A stretch of 64,000 nucleotides of DNA from an uncultured Lentisphaeria bacterium (GCA_905197955.1 CAJKAR010000016.1:1-64000), one strand, 5' to 3'. Counted from the stretch's first letter, positions 16,887 to 26,152 are shown. Made by a program: numbers and translations. Notes: generated by a model from the sequence alone, not told the origin.

Positions 16887-18133
16887 ATAGCCTCCACTAC
16901 GGCATTGGCGAATCCGGAACAGCTCAGCTCCGTCGCGCCTTCCATCAGACGGGCGAAGTCGTAAGTCACGAGCTTCCGGGAGATTGCCCCTTCAATGCCC
17001 TTCACCACAAGATCGGCCGCTTCGGTCCAGCCGATGTGCCGCAGCAGCATCTCGCCGGAGAGTGTCAGGGAAGACGGATTCACCTTATCCATGTTCGCAT
17101 ACTTCGGAGCAGTTCCGTGCGTTGCCTCGAACACCGCCATGCCCGTTGTATAGTTGATGTTCGCTCCCGGCGCAATGCCGATTCCGCCGACGCAGGCCGC
17201 AAGCGCATCGGAAACATAATCGCCGTTCAGATTCATCGTTGCAATGACGTCATACTCTTCCGGACGGGTCAGGATCTGCTGAAGGAACGCATCGCAAATG
17301 CAGTCCTTGATGAGAATCTTGCCTGCCGGCGGGTTCCAGTCGCATTCGGGTCCGGTGACGACCTTGTCGGCAAACTCACGTTTTGCCAGTTCATATCCCC
17401 AGTCTTTGAACGCGCCTTCGGTGAACTTCATGATGTTGCCCTTGTGAACGAGTGTCACGCTCCGGCGGTTGTTGTCGATGGCATAGTTGATCGCGGCACG
17501 GATCAGCCGTTCGCTGCCCTCCCGCGAGACAGGTTTGATTCCGATGCCGGAAGTCTCCGGGAACCGGATCTTGCTAACCCCCATCTCCTTCTGGAGAAAC
17601 TCAATGACTTTCCGGGCTTCGGGAGTTCCGGACGCCCATTCGATTCCAGCATAGATATCCTCGGTATTCTCGCGGAAGACAACCATATCGGTCTTTTCCG
17701 GAGCCTTCACCGGAGACGGCACACCCGCGAAATGACGCACCGGACGCAGACAGACATACAGATCCAGACTCTGCCGCAGAGCCACATTCAGCGACCGGAT
17801 TCCTTTTCCGACCGGAGTGGTCAGAGGTCCTTTGATCGCAATTCTGCACTCTTTAATCGCTTCCATGGTTTCTTCGGGGAGCCAGACGCCTTCGCCATAG
17901 ATTTTTGTGGCTTTTTCTCCGGCAAAGACCTCGGTCCAGCCGATGGAGCGGTTGCCGTGATACGCCTTTTCAATCGCGGAGTTCCAGATGTGCATGGATG
18001 CTTTTGTGATGTCGGATCCGATGCCGTCGCCTTCGATGTAGGCGATCAGCGGATGATCGGGCACATGGAGTTTGCCGTTGGAATCGGCGGTGATTTTCTC
18101 CCCGGCGGGAAATTTGATTTTGTCGTAAGCCAT
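16883..18133 (-). CDS. icd: Isocitrate dehydrogenase [NADP+]
   Basis: 416 residues, the same length as E. coli Icd. It converts isocitrate to 2-oxoglutarate with CO2 and NADPH in the TCA cycle. Landmarks are YIEGDGIGSDIT near the N-terminus, GPLTTPVGKGIRSLNVALRQ with the substrate-binding Ser/Asn loop, LYVCLRPVRHF, FRENTEDIYAGIEW, NLNGDYVSDALAA and the cofactor segment ATHGTAPKYA. The ATG at 18133 has AAGGAG about 10 nt upstream; an upstream in-frame start would run through the promoter. It heads a run ending at the arfB-like gene. Confidence 0.96.
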   Translation of the reverse strand: MAYDKIKFPAGEKITADSNGKLHVPDHPLIAYIEGDGIGSDITKASMHIWNSAIEKAYHGNRSIGWTEVFAGEKATKIYGEGVWLPEETMEAIKECRIAIKGPLTTPVGKGIRSLNVALRQSLDLYVCLRPVRHFAGVPSPVKAPEKTDMVVFRENTEDIYAGIEWASGTPEARKVIEFLQKEMGVSKIRFPETSGIGIKPVSREGSERLIRAAINYAIDNNRRSVTLVHKGNIMKFTEGAFKDWGYELAKREFADKVVTGPECDWNPPAGKILIKDCICDAFLQQILTRPEEYDVIATMNLNGDYVSDALAACVGGIGIAPGANINYTTGMAVFEATHGTAPKYANMDKVNPSSLTLSGEMLLRHIGWTEAADLVVKGIEGAISRKLVTYDFARLMEGATELSCSGFANAVVEAM

Positions 18134-18171
18134 GAAATGCAGCTCCTTCTGAATATCGGTTGTTTTGCAGT

Positions 18172-18199
18172 AATATACACTGCGGAGCGACAATATCAA
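18172..18199 (-). promoter_or_regulatory. Sigma-70-type promoter of icd
   Basis: Minus-strand TTGATA, a 16-bp spacer and TATATT, ending about 38 bp before the icd start codon. It is the only good promoter in front of the six-gene minus-strand run. Confidence 0.55.
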
Positions 18200-18239
18200 T
18201 CAGCGGAAAAGCAGAAAATCAAAACCGATCCGCCCCGAT

Positions 18240-19316
18240 CTAATCCGAAGATTCTCCGGTCATGTTTCCACAGTTTTCGAGCTGAACGTGCAACGCCACC
18301 GGGACCAGCTCATGCACGGCCGCGAACTCTTTTTCCTCCATCTGGCGCCGAAGCAGAGCAACGGCCCGCCGTGCCAGAAGCGGAAAGTCAAACGAATAGG
18401 CGATCCCGCAAAAAAACGGAAACTCCTCTGCAACAGATTCCCAACAGATTTGAACCATCCTCGACCAGTCATATCCCGCCTGATTGGCGATCTCCGACAG
18501 AATCTCATAGGAATACAGAGAATTGAACAGGGCATCCACCGGCAGTCCCAGTTCAAAAATCACTTTCAACCGGTCCAGAGCCTCATTGCCGGCAAGAAAC
18601 AGTTTTTCATTCAGCGGAATTCCCGCCTCATGGAAAGCCTTTTTGAATCCGTCGGACGAAAGACTCCAAGGAGACTCATTCTTCAGGAATACAATCTCAT
18701 GCCGGCCCTTGGCAGCAAGGATTTTTCCTGTCTCGTAGCCCATTTTCCACAAATCAAAATCCACACTGCAGAGAGATTCATCCTGCAAAGATCCGATCAC
18801 AGTCACAGCGGTTCCGCTCTCCCGGAGTCGCTCCAGCATCGGCAGAAACCGGGACGGAGGATTCTGCCAGATGAGTCCGTCCAGGAATTCGTTGCGCAAC
18901 TCTTTCAAAACAAGTTCCGGCTGGGCCGAGGTCAGATTGATCGTCCGTACATACGCAGGAAAGGTCGCAGCTTCCACAAGACAGGCCGCAACCAGCTTCG
19001 CCAGATACTCGTCCATCTCAATGACCATTCCGTCGCCAATGATGATTCCGATCGTCAGAGATTTCTTCTGAGTATGGAAGCGAAATCGCATTTTGGGATT
19101 CGTAAAAGTCCCGAGACCGGGCTTGCCGATGACGAATCTGTCCTCAGCCAGCTGCTTCAGAGCCTTCCCGACCGTCTGACGGCAGACCCCGAACTGTTTC
19201 GACAACTCCAGTGCAGTCGGAAGCTGAATGGATTCCTCTCCCGCTTTCGTCACCATGTTCAGCACATACCGCCGAATCTTCATATATTCCGCTTCAGAAC
19301 TTCTGGATGCAGACAT
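18240..19316 (-). CDS. GntR-HTH/LacI-sensor transcriptional regulator
   Basis: 358 residues. An N-terminal GntR winged helix-turn-helix (about 8-80: LPTALELSKQFGVCRQTVGKALKQLAEDRFVIGKPGLGTF) is followed by a LacI/periplasmic-binding-like sensor (about 90-340: TIGIIIGDGMVIEM, FLKNESPWSLSSDGFKKAF, VDALFNSLYSYEILSE). This is the AraR-type arrangement. Start 19316 is favoured by AAGGA about 8 nt upstream; an in-frame ATG at 19346 has no ribosome-binding site. It is divergent from the 1103-residue GH and its perfect consensus promoter, so it is the probable sugar-responsive repressor of that unit. Confidence 0.85.
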   Translation of the reverse strand: MSASRSSEAEYMKIRRYVLNMVTKAGEESIQLPTALELSKQFGVCRQTVGKALKQLAEDRFVIGKPGLGTFTNPKMRFRFHTQKKSLTIGIIIGDGMVIEMDEYLAKLVAACLVEAATFPAYVRTINLTSAQPELVLKELRNEFLDGLIWQNPPSRFLPMLERLRESGTAVTVIGSLQDESLCSVDFDLWKMGYETGKILAAKGRHEIVFLKNESPWSLSSDGFKKAFHEAGIPLNEKLFLAGNEALDRLKVIFELGLPVDALFNSLYSYEILSEIANQAGYDWSRMVQICWESVAEEFPFFCGIAYSFDFPLLARRAVALLRRQMEEKEFAAVHELVPVALHVQLENCGNMTGESSD

Positions 19317-19348
19317 TTTCCATCCTTCATCACCATTTGTGTTCATTT

Positions 19349-19510
19349 ATTAACATTTCCAGTTTAACATAGATGCTTTTTGAAAAATAGCAAGCTGCAC
19401 GCTCAAAATTTCTCTCGCAAAAAAAGATTTTCTTCTTTTTTCCCATTCGAAGGGATTGACAAAAAAAAGAAAATGTTGTATAATTAAAACAAATGCCTAC
19501 TAATGTTAAT
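19349..19510. promoter_or_regulatory. Candidate operator pair ATTAACATT / AATGTTAAT
   Basis: ATTAACATT at 19349-19357 recurs inverted as AATGTTAAT at 19502-19510, and a partial TTAACAT lies at 19364-19370. One site is in the regulator leader, the other between the GH promoter and its start codon. Placement suits a looping repressor, but this AT-rich motif could recur by chance. Confidence 0.35.
19456..19484 (+). promoter_or_regulatory. Perfect-consensus sigma-70 promoter of the GH/pseudopilin unit
   Basis: TTGACA, a 17-bp spacer that begins with an A-tract, then TATAAT. It lies 51 bp before the GH start codon. The same architecture appears at 26106-26134. Confidence 0.85.
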
Positions 19511-19534
19511 TCATTCACAAAAAAGGAGATTCGG

Positions 19535-22500
19535 ATGATACGATGCTATTTTACTCTGCTTTTCATCGGGGAAGTTGCCGCTACCCTCTTTGCCGGAACA
19601 GTTCTGGATCTGCCGCTGAATCACGCGGACGATCTGAAAGACTGGAACCGGGAAGCGAAGAAAACAGCGCACATTCTACCGGAACAAACGGGAAAAGGTT
19701 CATTGGAGATCCGCTTGGAAAAACCGGTCAGGAATCACGTCTATGGAATCTACCGGAATCTGGTCCCCGCCGACATCGCAGGTAAACGAGTCACGCTTTC
19801 GGCAGAGGTCAAACGCGATGTCAAAGTCTACCAGAAGTGGCAGGGCGGAAAACTCATGCTGACCGTAAAACGAGCCAATGGAAAATATGACTATTTCGGA
19901 ATCTATATGGAAGCCGGAAGTTTCGACTGGAAAACTCTTTCGAAATCATTCGATATCCCGCAGGATATTGTCTCCGCCAGTCTGTTCCTCGGTCTTCAGG
20001 GAGGAACGGGAGTCATCCGGTACCGGAATCTGAAACTTGAAACAGGCGATCTTGTAATCGACCTCGGCAAAAGCGCCAACATGGGATACGCCGATCCCGT
20101 CGCAAACGACGGCAAAGGCGGCTGGTCCGATCAGGGGCCCGAAAACGATGCCGCAAAATTCCGCTGGAAACAAACGGTTTTCGGCAATGTCCCGTTTCAT
20201 CTGACCGATCCGGCAAAAAATCAGGGAAAAAGCGTTCTGACCTTTGCCAGCAAGCGCTTTCCGAACGGTCTGACTTCCATCGAAATTGATCTGACGAAAA
20301 CCGACGGCAAAGCAAACTATCTCTATCTTCTGCATACCCTCACCTTCCCCGATTCCTATCCGCCGGTCGGGGAGATCACGGTCACGGGAACCAAAGATTC
20401 GCAGAAGCTGAAAATCGTCAGCGGCCGCGATGTGGCAAACTGGTGGATGCCCTCGAAAAAAATAAATGCATTCCCCGTTGCCATCTGGCAGAACGGAGGA
20501 GGAAATCAGGTCGGAGTCTATCTTTCCAAATTCAAACTGAACGATCTCGGCACGATTCAAAAACTGCAAATCAGGAAGGTAGATGCATCCACGGCGAACT
20601 GGATCATTCTCGGAGCAACTCTCTCCAAGCAAAACTATTCACTTCCGCAGAACGCAACAGTCACCATGCGCGCCGATTCGAAATGGAAACTCCTGCCCCT
20701 GCCCCCGAAAGGCGGAATCGTTGCAGGGACCGCCCTCGACCTCTCGTTCCTGAACGACGGGAAACCCGCAGGAACCTATGGACGTGTCATCATCAACAAG
20801 GATGGCCACTTTGCTTTCGAACAGCATCCGGAGCATCCGATTCGTTTTCTCGCAACAGCGGAAGCGGCGGCTTCCTGGCGCGGATTCTGGGCAAACAAAC
20901 CACAGTTTGATTCCAAAGAAAAAATCCGGGAATATGTCCGGCAGCTCCGGCTTGCAGGATATAATATGATCCGGATCCATTTTCTGGATGAAATTCTTCT
21001 GACAAAAGCGGAAAAGGATCTGGATTTCAATGCGGATTATCTCGACCGGTTCGATTTTCTGGTCGCCGAATGCGGCAGGAACGGCATCTACCTCAACATG
21101 GACGCCATGACCAGTCGACTCGGCTATGCAAAGGGAAAACGCTGGGGGTGGAAAGGCAGTCCGGCGACTCCCGGCAACTTCAAGCACGAAATCTATTTCA
21201 GTGAACGGGTCCGTCAGAACTGGAAGGAGGGCGTCCGCAAACTTTTCACCCATAAGAATCCCTATACCGGGAAACGCCTCGTTGACGATCCGGTTCTCGC
21301 CATGGTTGTGGGATTCAACGAACAGGAATTCGGACTCTCCTCCTGTTCCGATTACAACGGTTTTCTCCCGCTCTGGAAAGAGTTCCTGAAGAAAAAATAT
21401 AAAACACCGCAGGCTCTTCAGGCGGCATGGGGAAAAAATGCACCCGTCTCCTTCGACAAAATCACAGTCTTTCAACGCGATGACGTCAACCGCTCCGACG
21501 CCGTGGGTTCCGACATCAACCAATTCTTCATCGAACAGGAAAACTCCATCTTCCATTTTTATAAGGATTTTCTTCGGGAGATCGGATTCAAAGGCCCCGT
21601 TTCCGCCATGAACATGGGCAAATCCTTCCGTCACGCGGCGGCACGAAAGGATTTCGATTTCGTTGCCATGAACAGCTATCATGCCCATCCGAACGGCTAT
21701 GCGACAAATGGTGGAGGTGTCATTTCCCAGGCGAGTTCCATCGGAGATGCCGGCAACATCCTCCGCGGCTTCGGGAGCATGCGGCTCTATCGCACGCCCT
21801 ACATCATCACGGAACATTTGCATGTTTTCTGGAATAAATACCGCTATGAACAGGGATTCGTCACCGGGGCTTACGCCGCGTTTCAGGACTTCGACGGTCT
21901 CACTGGATTCGGCTCCAACATCACGATCAATCCCTACGTTCCGCCCTCTCCGTTCATGATCGGCAATGATCCGATCGCGAAAACGCAGGAGTTTCTGACC
22001 GCGCTTCTCTTTCTCCGGCGGGATGTCTCTCCCGGGAAACATCTCATCCGTCTTGCGCTCTCCTCCGGGGAAATTCTGAAAAACGGAGCCGCCAACGACG
22101 GTCTTTCCACCGCACAGGGAAAACTGATCCTGACCAACCGCTTTGCTTACACCTGCGATCTCCGCGTGCCGCCGGGGAAAAATGAGACCGTTCTCGGCCG
22201 CAGCGGCGGAACCGGAATCATTCTCGACCCATGGTACAGCAGTCTCATCGACTCAAAAGAGTCGCTTTTTCATCTCGATCGCTATCTGAACGATCTCCGG
22301 GAGAAAGGCGTTCTCCCCGGAACAAACCGCTCCTCCGATGCGAAAGGAGTCTACGAAACGGAATCCGGAGAACTCCTGATGGATACAAAACGAAACTATC
22401 TGCAAGTCAATACGCCGCGTCTTCAGGGGATCTGCGCGGAAGCAGGAAGTTCCGCGAAGCTGGCAGACTTCGAAATCCGCAAGATGAGTACGTGCGGCAA

Positions 22501-22846
22501 TCTTGCACTCGTCTCCATCGACGGGACCAGACCGATCCGCGAAGCAAAACGCCTTCTGCTGGTCATTGCGACGAATGTCCTGAACAGCGGAATGACATTT
22601 GAAGATCCCGAACAGCGTTTTCTTCTTAAACTGGGTTCTATGCCGATTCTGCTGGAAACCGGAACCTTTGAAATGTCATTCAACAACAAATCTGTTCCGA
22701 ATCTGAAACTCTACGCGCTCGCCATGGATGGAACACGCATTGCGGAACTACCTCTCCGCAAAAACGGAAACCGGGCGGAAATCTCTCTGAACACAGCTGC
22801 GATCCCGAACGGTCCAGCCCTCTATTTCGAACTTGCGGAACATTAA
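19535..22846 (+). CDS. Giant secreted glycoside hydrolase (GH5/GH42-like TIM barrel), paralogue of the 57.5-59.7 kb protein
   Basis: 1103 residues with a signal peptide (about 1-20, CYFTLLFIGEVAATLFAG). An N-terminal beta-sandwich region (about 25-370) precedes a TIM barrel (about 385-800). The barrel contains MVVGFNEQEF with candidate acid/base Glu596 and YIITEHLHVFW with candidate nucleophile Glu760, plus MNSYHAHPNGYA. The C-terminal third is beta-rich. The barrel and C-terminus resemble the 738-residue protein at 57491-59707, including the NSYHAHP and TE(H/Q) motifs. AAGGAG precedes the ATG; an upstream in-frame ATG lies close to the promoter without a ribosome-binding site. Substrate unknown. 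Confidence 0.8.
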   Translation: MIRCYFTLLFIGEVAATLFAGTVLDLPLNHADDLKDWNREAKKTAHILPEQTGKGSLEIRLEKPVRNHVYGIYRNLVPADIAGKRVTLSAEVKRDVKVYQKWQGGKLMLTVKRANGKYDYFGIYMEAGSFDWKTLSKSFDIPQDIVSASLFLGLQGGTGVIRYRNLKLETGDLVIDLGKSANMGYADPVANDGKGGWSDQGPENDAAKFRWKQTVFGNVPFHLTDPAKNQGKSVLTFASKRFPNGLTSIEIDLTKTDGKANYLYLLHTLTFPDSYPPVGEITVTGTKDSQKLKIVSGRDVANWWMPSKKINAFPVAIWQNGGGNQVGVYLSKFKLNDLGTIQKLQIRKVDASTANWIILGATLSKQNYSLPQNATVTMRADSKWKLLPLPPKGGIVAGTALDLSFLNDGKPAGTYGRVIINKDGHFAFEQHPEHPIRFLATAEAAASWRGFWANKPQFDSKEKIREYVRQLRLAGYNMIRIHFLDEILLTKAEKDLDFNADYLDRFDFLVAECGRNGIYLNMDAMTSRLGYAKGKRWGWKGSPATPGNFKHEIYFSERVRQNWKEGVRKLFTHKNPYTGKRLVDDPVLAMVVGFNEQEFGLSSCSDYNGFLPLWKEFLKKKYKTPQALQAAWGKNAPVSFDKITVFQRDDVNRSDAVGSDINQFFIEQENSIFHFYKDFLREIGFKGPVSAMNMGKSFRHAAARKDFDFVAMNSYHAHPNGYATNGGGVISQASSIGDAGNILRGFGSMRLYRTPYIITEHLHVFWNKYRYEQGFVTGAYAAFQDFDGLTGFGSNITINPYVPPSPFMIGNDPIAKTQEFLTALLFLRRDVSPGKHLIRLALSSGEILKNGAANDGLSTAQGKLILTNRFAYTCDLRVPPGKNETVLGRSGGTGIILDPWYSSLIDSKESLFHLDRYLNDLREKGVLPGTNRSSDAKGVYETESGELLMDTKRNYLQVNTPRLQGICAEAGSSAKLADFEIRKMSTCGNLALVSIDGTRPIREAKRLLLVIATNVLNSGMTFEDPEQRFLLKLGSMPILLETGTFEMSFNNKSVPNLKLYALAMDGTRIAELPLRKNGNRAEISLNTAAIPNGPALYFELAEH

Positions 22847-22864
22847 AATTAAGGAGATTGCACC

Positions 22865-23614
22865 ATGAACAGAAACAAAAGACTTTTCACCCTTGTGGAA
22901 CTCCTCGTGGTCATTGCCATAATAGCCATCCTCTGTTCACTGCTTCTGCCGGCGCTGGGGAAAGCTAGAGATACCGCCATGCAGGCGAAATGTCTCTCCT
23001 CCATGAAGCAGATGGGGGTCGCCATGGCAAACTATGCCGGAGACAGTAACGACATCAATGTGCCCTTCGAATACCCGGGCACCTCAACAACCTGGTGCTC
23101 CAATGAACTTTTCGTTAAATACATCGGAACAAAGACCTACCAGTGGAATCTTTCCGACTGGGACAAAAACTTTGTCTGTTCCAAAGCATCACGGCTCTAT
23201 GAACAGAATTCGCCAAGTGTCGCCAGTCTGTACCGCGGAGCCAGTTACGCATACGGAATGACCTTCTGGTCCACCACCACACTCCCCAATGGCGGAATGG
23301 AAGGATGGCAGAAACAGAAAGCAACCTGGATGACCAAAGTCAAATCCCCCTCCATGCGCTTTCTCTTTGACGAGCGAACCATCTATGGAGAAGGCTCCCC
23401 GAGCAACGGATCCACGAACCTTAGGGATCCGGCAACCGAAAACGGCTGGTGGGAAAAAGGCGACTATGCCACCTCACCCAGCGTCGCCTATCGCCACGGA
23501 GGGAATCGCACGGTCAACACCATCTATCTGGATGGGCACGGTGCCAATCACGATTATCAGAATCTGATGAATGACACAACGGAAAGCAAATACCGCTGGT
23601 TTCCCTACAACTAA
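22865..23614 (+). CDS. Pseudopilin-like protein (type IV pilin N-terminal methylation domain)
   Basis: 249 residues. A short leader MNRNKRL precedes FTLVELLVVIAIIAILCSLLL, the prepilin helix with Glu at +5; the -1 residue is Leu, not Gly. LPALGKARDTAMQAKCLSSMKQMG follows, the usual start of the globular part. The C-terminal motif is RHGGNRTVNTIYLDGHG, which has 11 residues between His and Asp-Gly where relatives have 9. It starts 18 bp after the giant GH with AAGGAG upstream, so it is the second gene of that operon, the reverse order to the 3.8-kb unit. Confidence 0.88.
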   Translation: MNRNKRLFTLVELLVVIAIIAILCSLLLPALGKARDTAMQAKCLSSMKQMGVAMANYAGDSNDINVPFEYPGTSTTWCSNELFVKYIGTKTYQWNLSDWDKNFVCSKASRLYEQNSPSVASLYRGASYAYGMTFWSTTTLPNGGMEGWQKQKATWMTKVKSPSMRFLFDERTIYGEGSPSNGSTNLRDPATENGWWEKGDYATSPSVAYRHGGNRTVNTIYLDGHGANHDYQNLMNDTTESKYRWFPYN

Positions 23615-23670
23615 CCCGGAACTTCTTCCGGAAAATATAGAGAAAAGATCCCTTCCGGAACCGATTCTGC

Positions 23671-23699
23671 TTGCTGAATCAGAACATCCATTGTATTTT
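23671..23699 (+). promoter_or_regulatory. Possible promoter of the MATE gene
   Basis: TTGCTG, a 17-bp spacer and TATTTT, about 45 bp before the preferred MATE start. A 6-bp CCGGAA/TTCCGG hairpin at 23616-23631, just after the pseudopilin stop, has no T-tract and is not a convincing terminator. Confidence 0.35.
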
Positions 23700-23744
23700 A
23701 TAAGGATTCATTATTTACGGATGCAAGGAGTTCCGAAGGGTCTT

Positions 23745-25115
23745 ATGAACGGTTTTTTCATGAGGGATGGCAAGTTCTATTCCCTGTTTTTCACTATGGC
23801 GGTTACAATTGCGCTGCAAAGTGCGGTTGTTTTTTCAGTCAATCTTGCGGATGCGGTAATGCTCTCCCGCTATACGGAAACGGCTCTCGCCGGAGTCGCT
23901 CTGATGAACCAGATTCAATTTCTTCTTCAAATGCTGGTCTTCGGCATCGGGGAAGGCGCATTGATCTTTGCATCCCGGAGCTGGGGAGAACGAAAAATCG
24001 AACCGATCCGGAAAATTGCCAACATTGCACTGAAATTCAGTCTATTCTTCGCGATTCTTCTCGGGGGGCTCATGCTGATCCTGCCGGAAACCATCCTCGG
24101 ACTTCTGGCAAAAGATGAACCGATCGTTGCGGAAGGCGCCCGATATGCCCGGATCATCGTCTGGTCCTACCCGGTGTTTGCAATCTCCCAGATTCTGATG
24201 ATTCTCCTCCGAAGTGTGGAAACGGTGAAAATCAGTTTCTATCTTTCCGTTGTCACCTTTTTCACAAATGTGAGTCTGAATTACCTGCTGATTTTCGGGA
24301 ACTGCGGTTTTCCGGAACTCGGATGCCGGGGAGCAGCCGTCGCAACTCTGAGCGCACGCATTCTGGAGTTAATTCTGATTGTTGCCTACCTCCGATTCAT
24401 TGACCGGAAAATTCATCTTCGCCTTCCCCATCTTCTGAAAAAAGTGGATCCTCTCCTGCTGACGGATTATATCCGGACCGGTTCCCCGGTCTTTCTTTCC
24501 GGAACCATCTGGGGAATTGCAATGGCGATTCAGACAGGGATTCTCGGACATCTCGGAGCCAGTGCAATCGCGGCGAACTCTGTAGCCACCACGGTCTTCC
24601 AGATTATCACCGTGTTCGTTTTTGCCTCCGCAAGCGCGGCGGCAGTCATGATCGGCAAGACGATCGGCGAGCGCCGCATGGATCTGATCCATCCGTATGT
24701 GCACACGTTCCAGGGACTTTTTCTGGGAATCGGAATCTGCAGCGGCCTGTTTCTCTTTTTCCTCAAGGATCCGATTATTCTGCTGTTTACAGAACTTTCT
24801 CCGGACTCCGCCGCGCTGGCACTGCAGTTTATGACGGTACTTTCAGTAACAACGGTCGGGACGGCATATCAGATGCCGGTGCTCACGGGAATCGTCCGGG
24901 CAGGAGGCGAAACGGATTTCGTTCTGAAAAACGATCTTATTTTCATGTGGCTTCTGGTCCTGCCCTCCTCGGCACTGGCGGCATTCGTATTTCATCTTTC
25001 GCCGATGGTCGTCTTTCTCTGTCTCAAGTCGGACCAGGTGCTGAAATGCGCCGTCGCCGCGGTCAAGCTGAACCGCTACACATGGATCCGGAAAATCTCC
25101 CGTGAGGAGGCTTGA
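23745..25115 (+). CDS. MATE family multidrug/cation exporter
   Basis: About 456 residues, the usual MATE length, with twelve hydrophobic segments. N-terminal landmarks are ALQSAVVFSVNLADAVMLSRY and GVALMNQIQF; the second half repeats the pattern at SPVFLSGTIWGIAMAIQTGILGHLG and IAANSVATTVFQI. It would export small organic cations or drugs by Na+ or H+ antiport at the inner membrane. The start is uncertain: 23745 has GAAGG 6-10 nt upstream, 23721 and 23760 are alternatives. It is convergent with the MBL-fold gene; a CGTGAGG/CCTCACG hairpin spans its end. Confidence 0.9.
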   Translation: MNGFFMRDGKFYSLFFTMAVTIALQSAVVFSVNLADAVMLSRYTETALAGVALMNQIQFLLQMLVFGIGEGALIFASRSWGERKIEPIRKIANIALKFSLFFAILLGGLMLILPETILGLLAKDEPIVAEGARYARIIVWSYPVFAISQILMILLRSVETVKISFYLSVVTFFTNVSLNYLLIFGNCGFPELGCRGAAVATLSARILELILIVAYLRFIDRKIHLRLPHLLKKVDPLLLTDYIRTGSPVFLSGTIWGIAMAIQTGILGHLGASAIAANSVATTVFQIITVFVFASASAAAVMIGKTIGERRMDLIHPYVHTFQGLFLGIGICSGLFLFFLKDPIILLFTELSPDSAALALQFMTVLSVTTVGTAYQMPVLTGIVRAGGETDFVLKNDLIFMWLLVLPSSALAAFVFHLSPMVVFLCLKSDQVLKCAVAAVKLNRYTWIRKISREEA

Positions 25116-25140
25116 GAGCGTCTTCCCTCACGCAGAAGGA

Positions 25141-25977
25141 TTACACCTCCACTTCAAGTCCGTCATACGCCACGCGGATGCCGTGCGGAGCGAAAAATGT
25201 CTCAAAATCGGCATGCAGGTTTCCGCCGTTGTGAGAGAAATGAGTCGCAAAGAATTTCGTTCCGGATGCGGCTGCGCCGATCTCTTTCAATCGCTCCACC
25301 GTTTTCACTACGATATTGACGCCCATGTGTCCCCTATCGGCGTCCGGGACCCGGCTTCCCATGGTCGAATCCAGAGTGACCATATCGAGTCTTTTTCCTT
25401 TCAGGAGCTCCCACGACGCTTCCGGCAGCCAGCCCGTATCGTTGGCGATCAGAACGGATTTTCCATCGCGTTCCAGAAGGAAAATCTGCGCGAACTTTCC
25501 AGGAGCATGGTTTGCCTCCAGAGGAAGGATCGTCAAATCGCCGTCCGAAACGGATTCTCCGTCCCGGAGCTCGACAGCTTCGATATTTAAATCCTCCAGA
25601 CGGTAAATTCCCGCCAGTTCCCCGCACACAGAGATAATTCTGCCGAAAACGATTCCAGACCCGAACACTTTGATGGAATGGCTTACACAACTGTATCGGG
25701 GAGAACAACGCCAGATGAGTTCCACCGGATTCAAATGATCCTCATGCGGATGCGTAAACAGAATCCGTCTGATCTTCCGCAGATTGATGCCGAATTCCCG
25801 AGTCTGCCAGAAAACGTCCGGACCGAAATCCACCATTGTATCATCATCAATCAGATAGGATGCTCTTCGACGAATATCCTTACCGCCATTCTTTTCCGCC
25901 TGCGCACAAGTTGGACATTCACACCAGAGCGCCGGAAAACCTTCTGCCGCCGCAGTTCCCAGGAAACGGAATCTCAT
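25141..25977 (-). CDS. PhnP-like MBL-fold metallohydrolase (cyclic phosphodiesterase type)
   Basis: A 278-residue beta-lactamase-fold protein. FLGTAAAEGFPALWCECPTCAQA is the PhnP/PqqB-like N-terminus with a Cys pair that may bind structural zinc. THPHEDHLNP is the metal-binding HxHxDH motif, and ANHAPG, ANDTGW and ATHFSHNGG supply further metal ligands. Relatives include 5-phosphoribosyl 1,2-cyclic phosphodiesterase. No phosphonate genes are nearby, so the substrate is open. The ATG at 25977 has AAGGAG 7 nt upstream; longer in-frame versions lack a ribosome-binding site. Confidence 0.85.
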   Translation of the reverse strand: MRFRFLGTAAAEGFPALWCECPTCAQAEKNGGKDIRRRASYLIDDDTMVDFGPDVFWQTREFGINLRKIRRILFTHPHEDHLNPVELIWRCSPRYSCVSHSIKVFGSGIVFGRIISVCGELAGIYRLEDLNIEAVELRDGESVSDGDLTILPLEANHAPGKFAQIFLLERDGKSVLIANDTGWLPEASWELLKGKRLDMVTLDSTMGSRVPDADRGHMGVNIVVKTVERLKEIGAAASGTKFFATHFSHNGGNLHADFETFFAPHGIRVAYDGLEVEV

Positions 25978-26105
25978 CGTCTTCTCTCCTTTCAGCAATT
26001 TATTCTCCGGAACAGTATAGCTCCTAATCCGTAAAAAAACAAGTTTCGCTCCTGCGGATTCCATAAAAAAACAACATATTATCCTAAACGCAGTTTTTCC
26101 CCCTC

Positions 26106-26134
26106 TTGACAAAAAAATCGTTTTGTGGTATAAT
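26106..26134 (+). promoter_or_regulatory. Perfect-consensus sigma-70 promoter of the regulator/GH/pseudopilin unit
   Basis: TTGACA, a 17-bp spacer starting with an A-tract, then TATAAT followed by AAAAACA. It is almost the same in layout as the promoter at 19456-19484 and lies 57 bp before the regulator start. Confidence 0.85.
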
Positions 26135-26152
26135 AAAAACAGGACCATAAAG

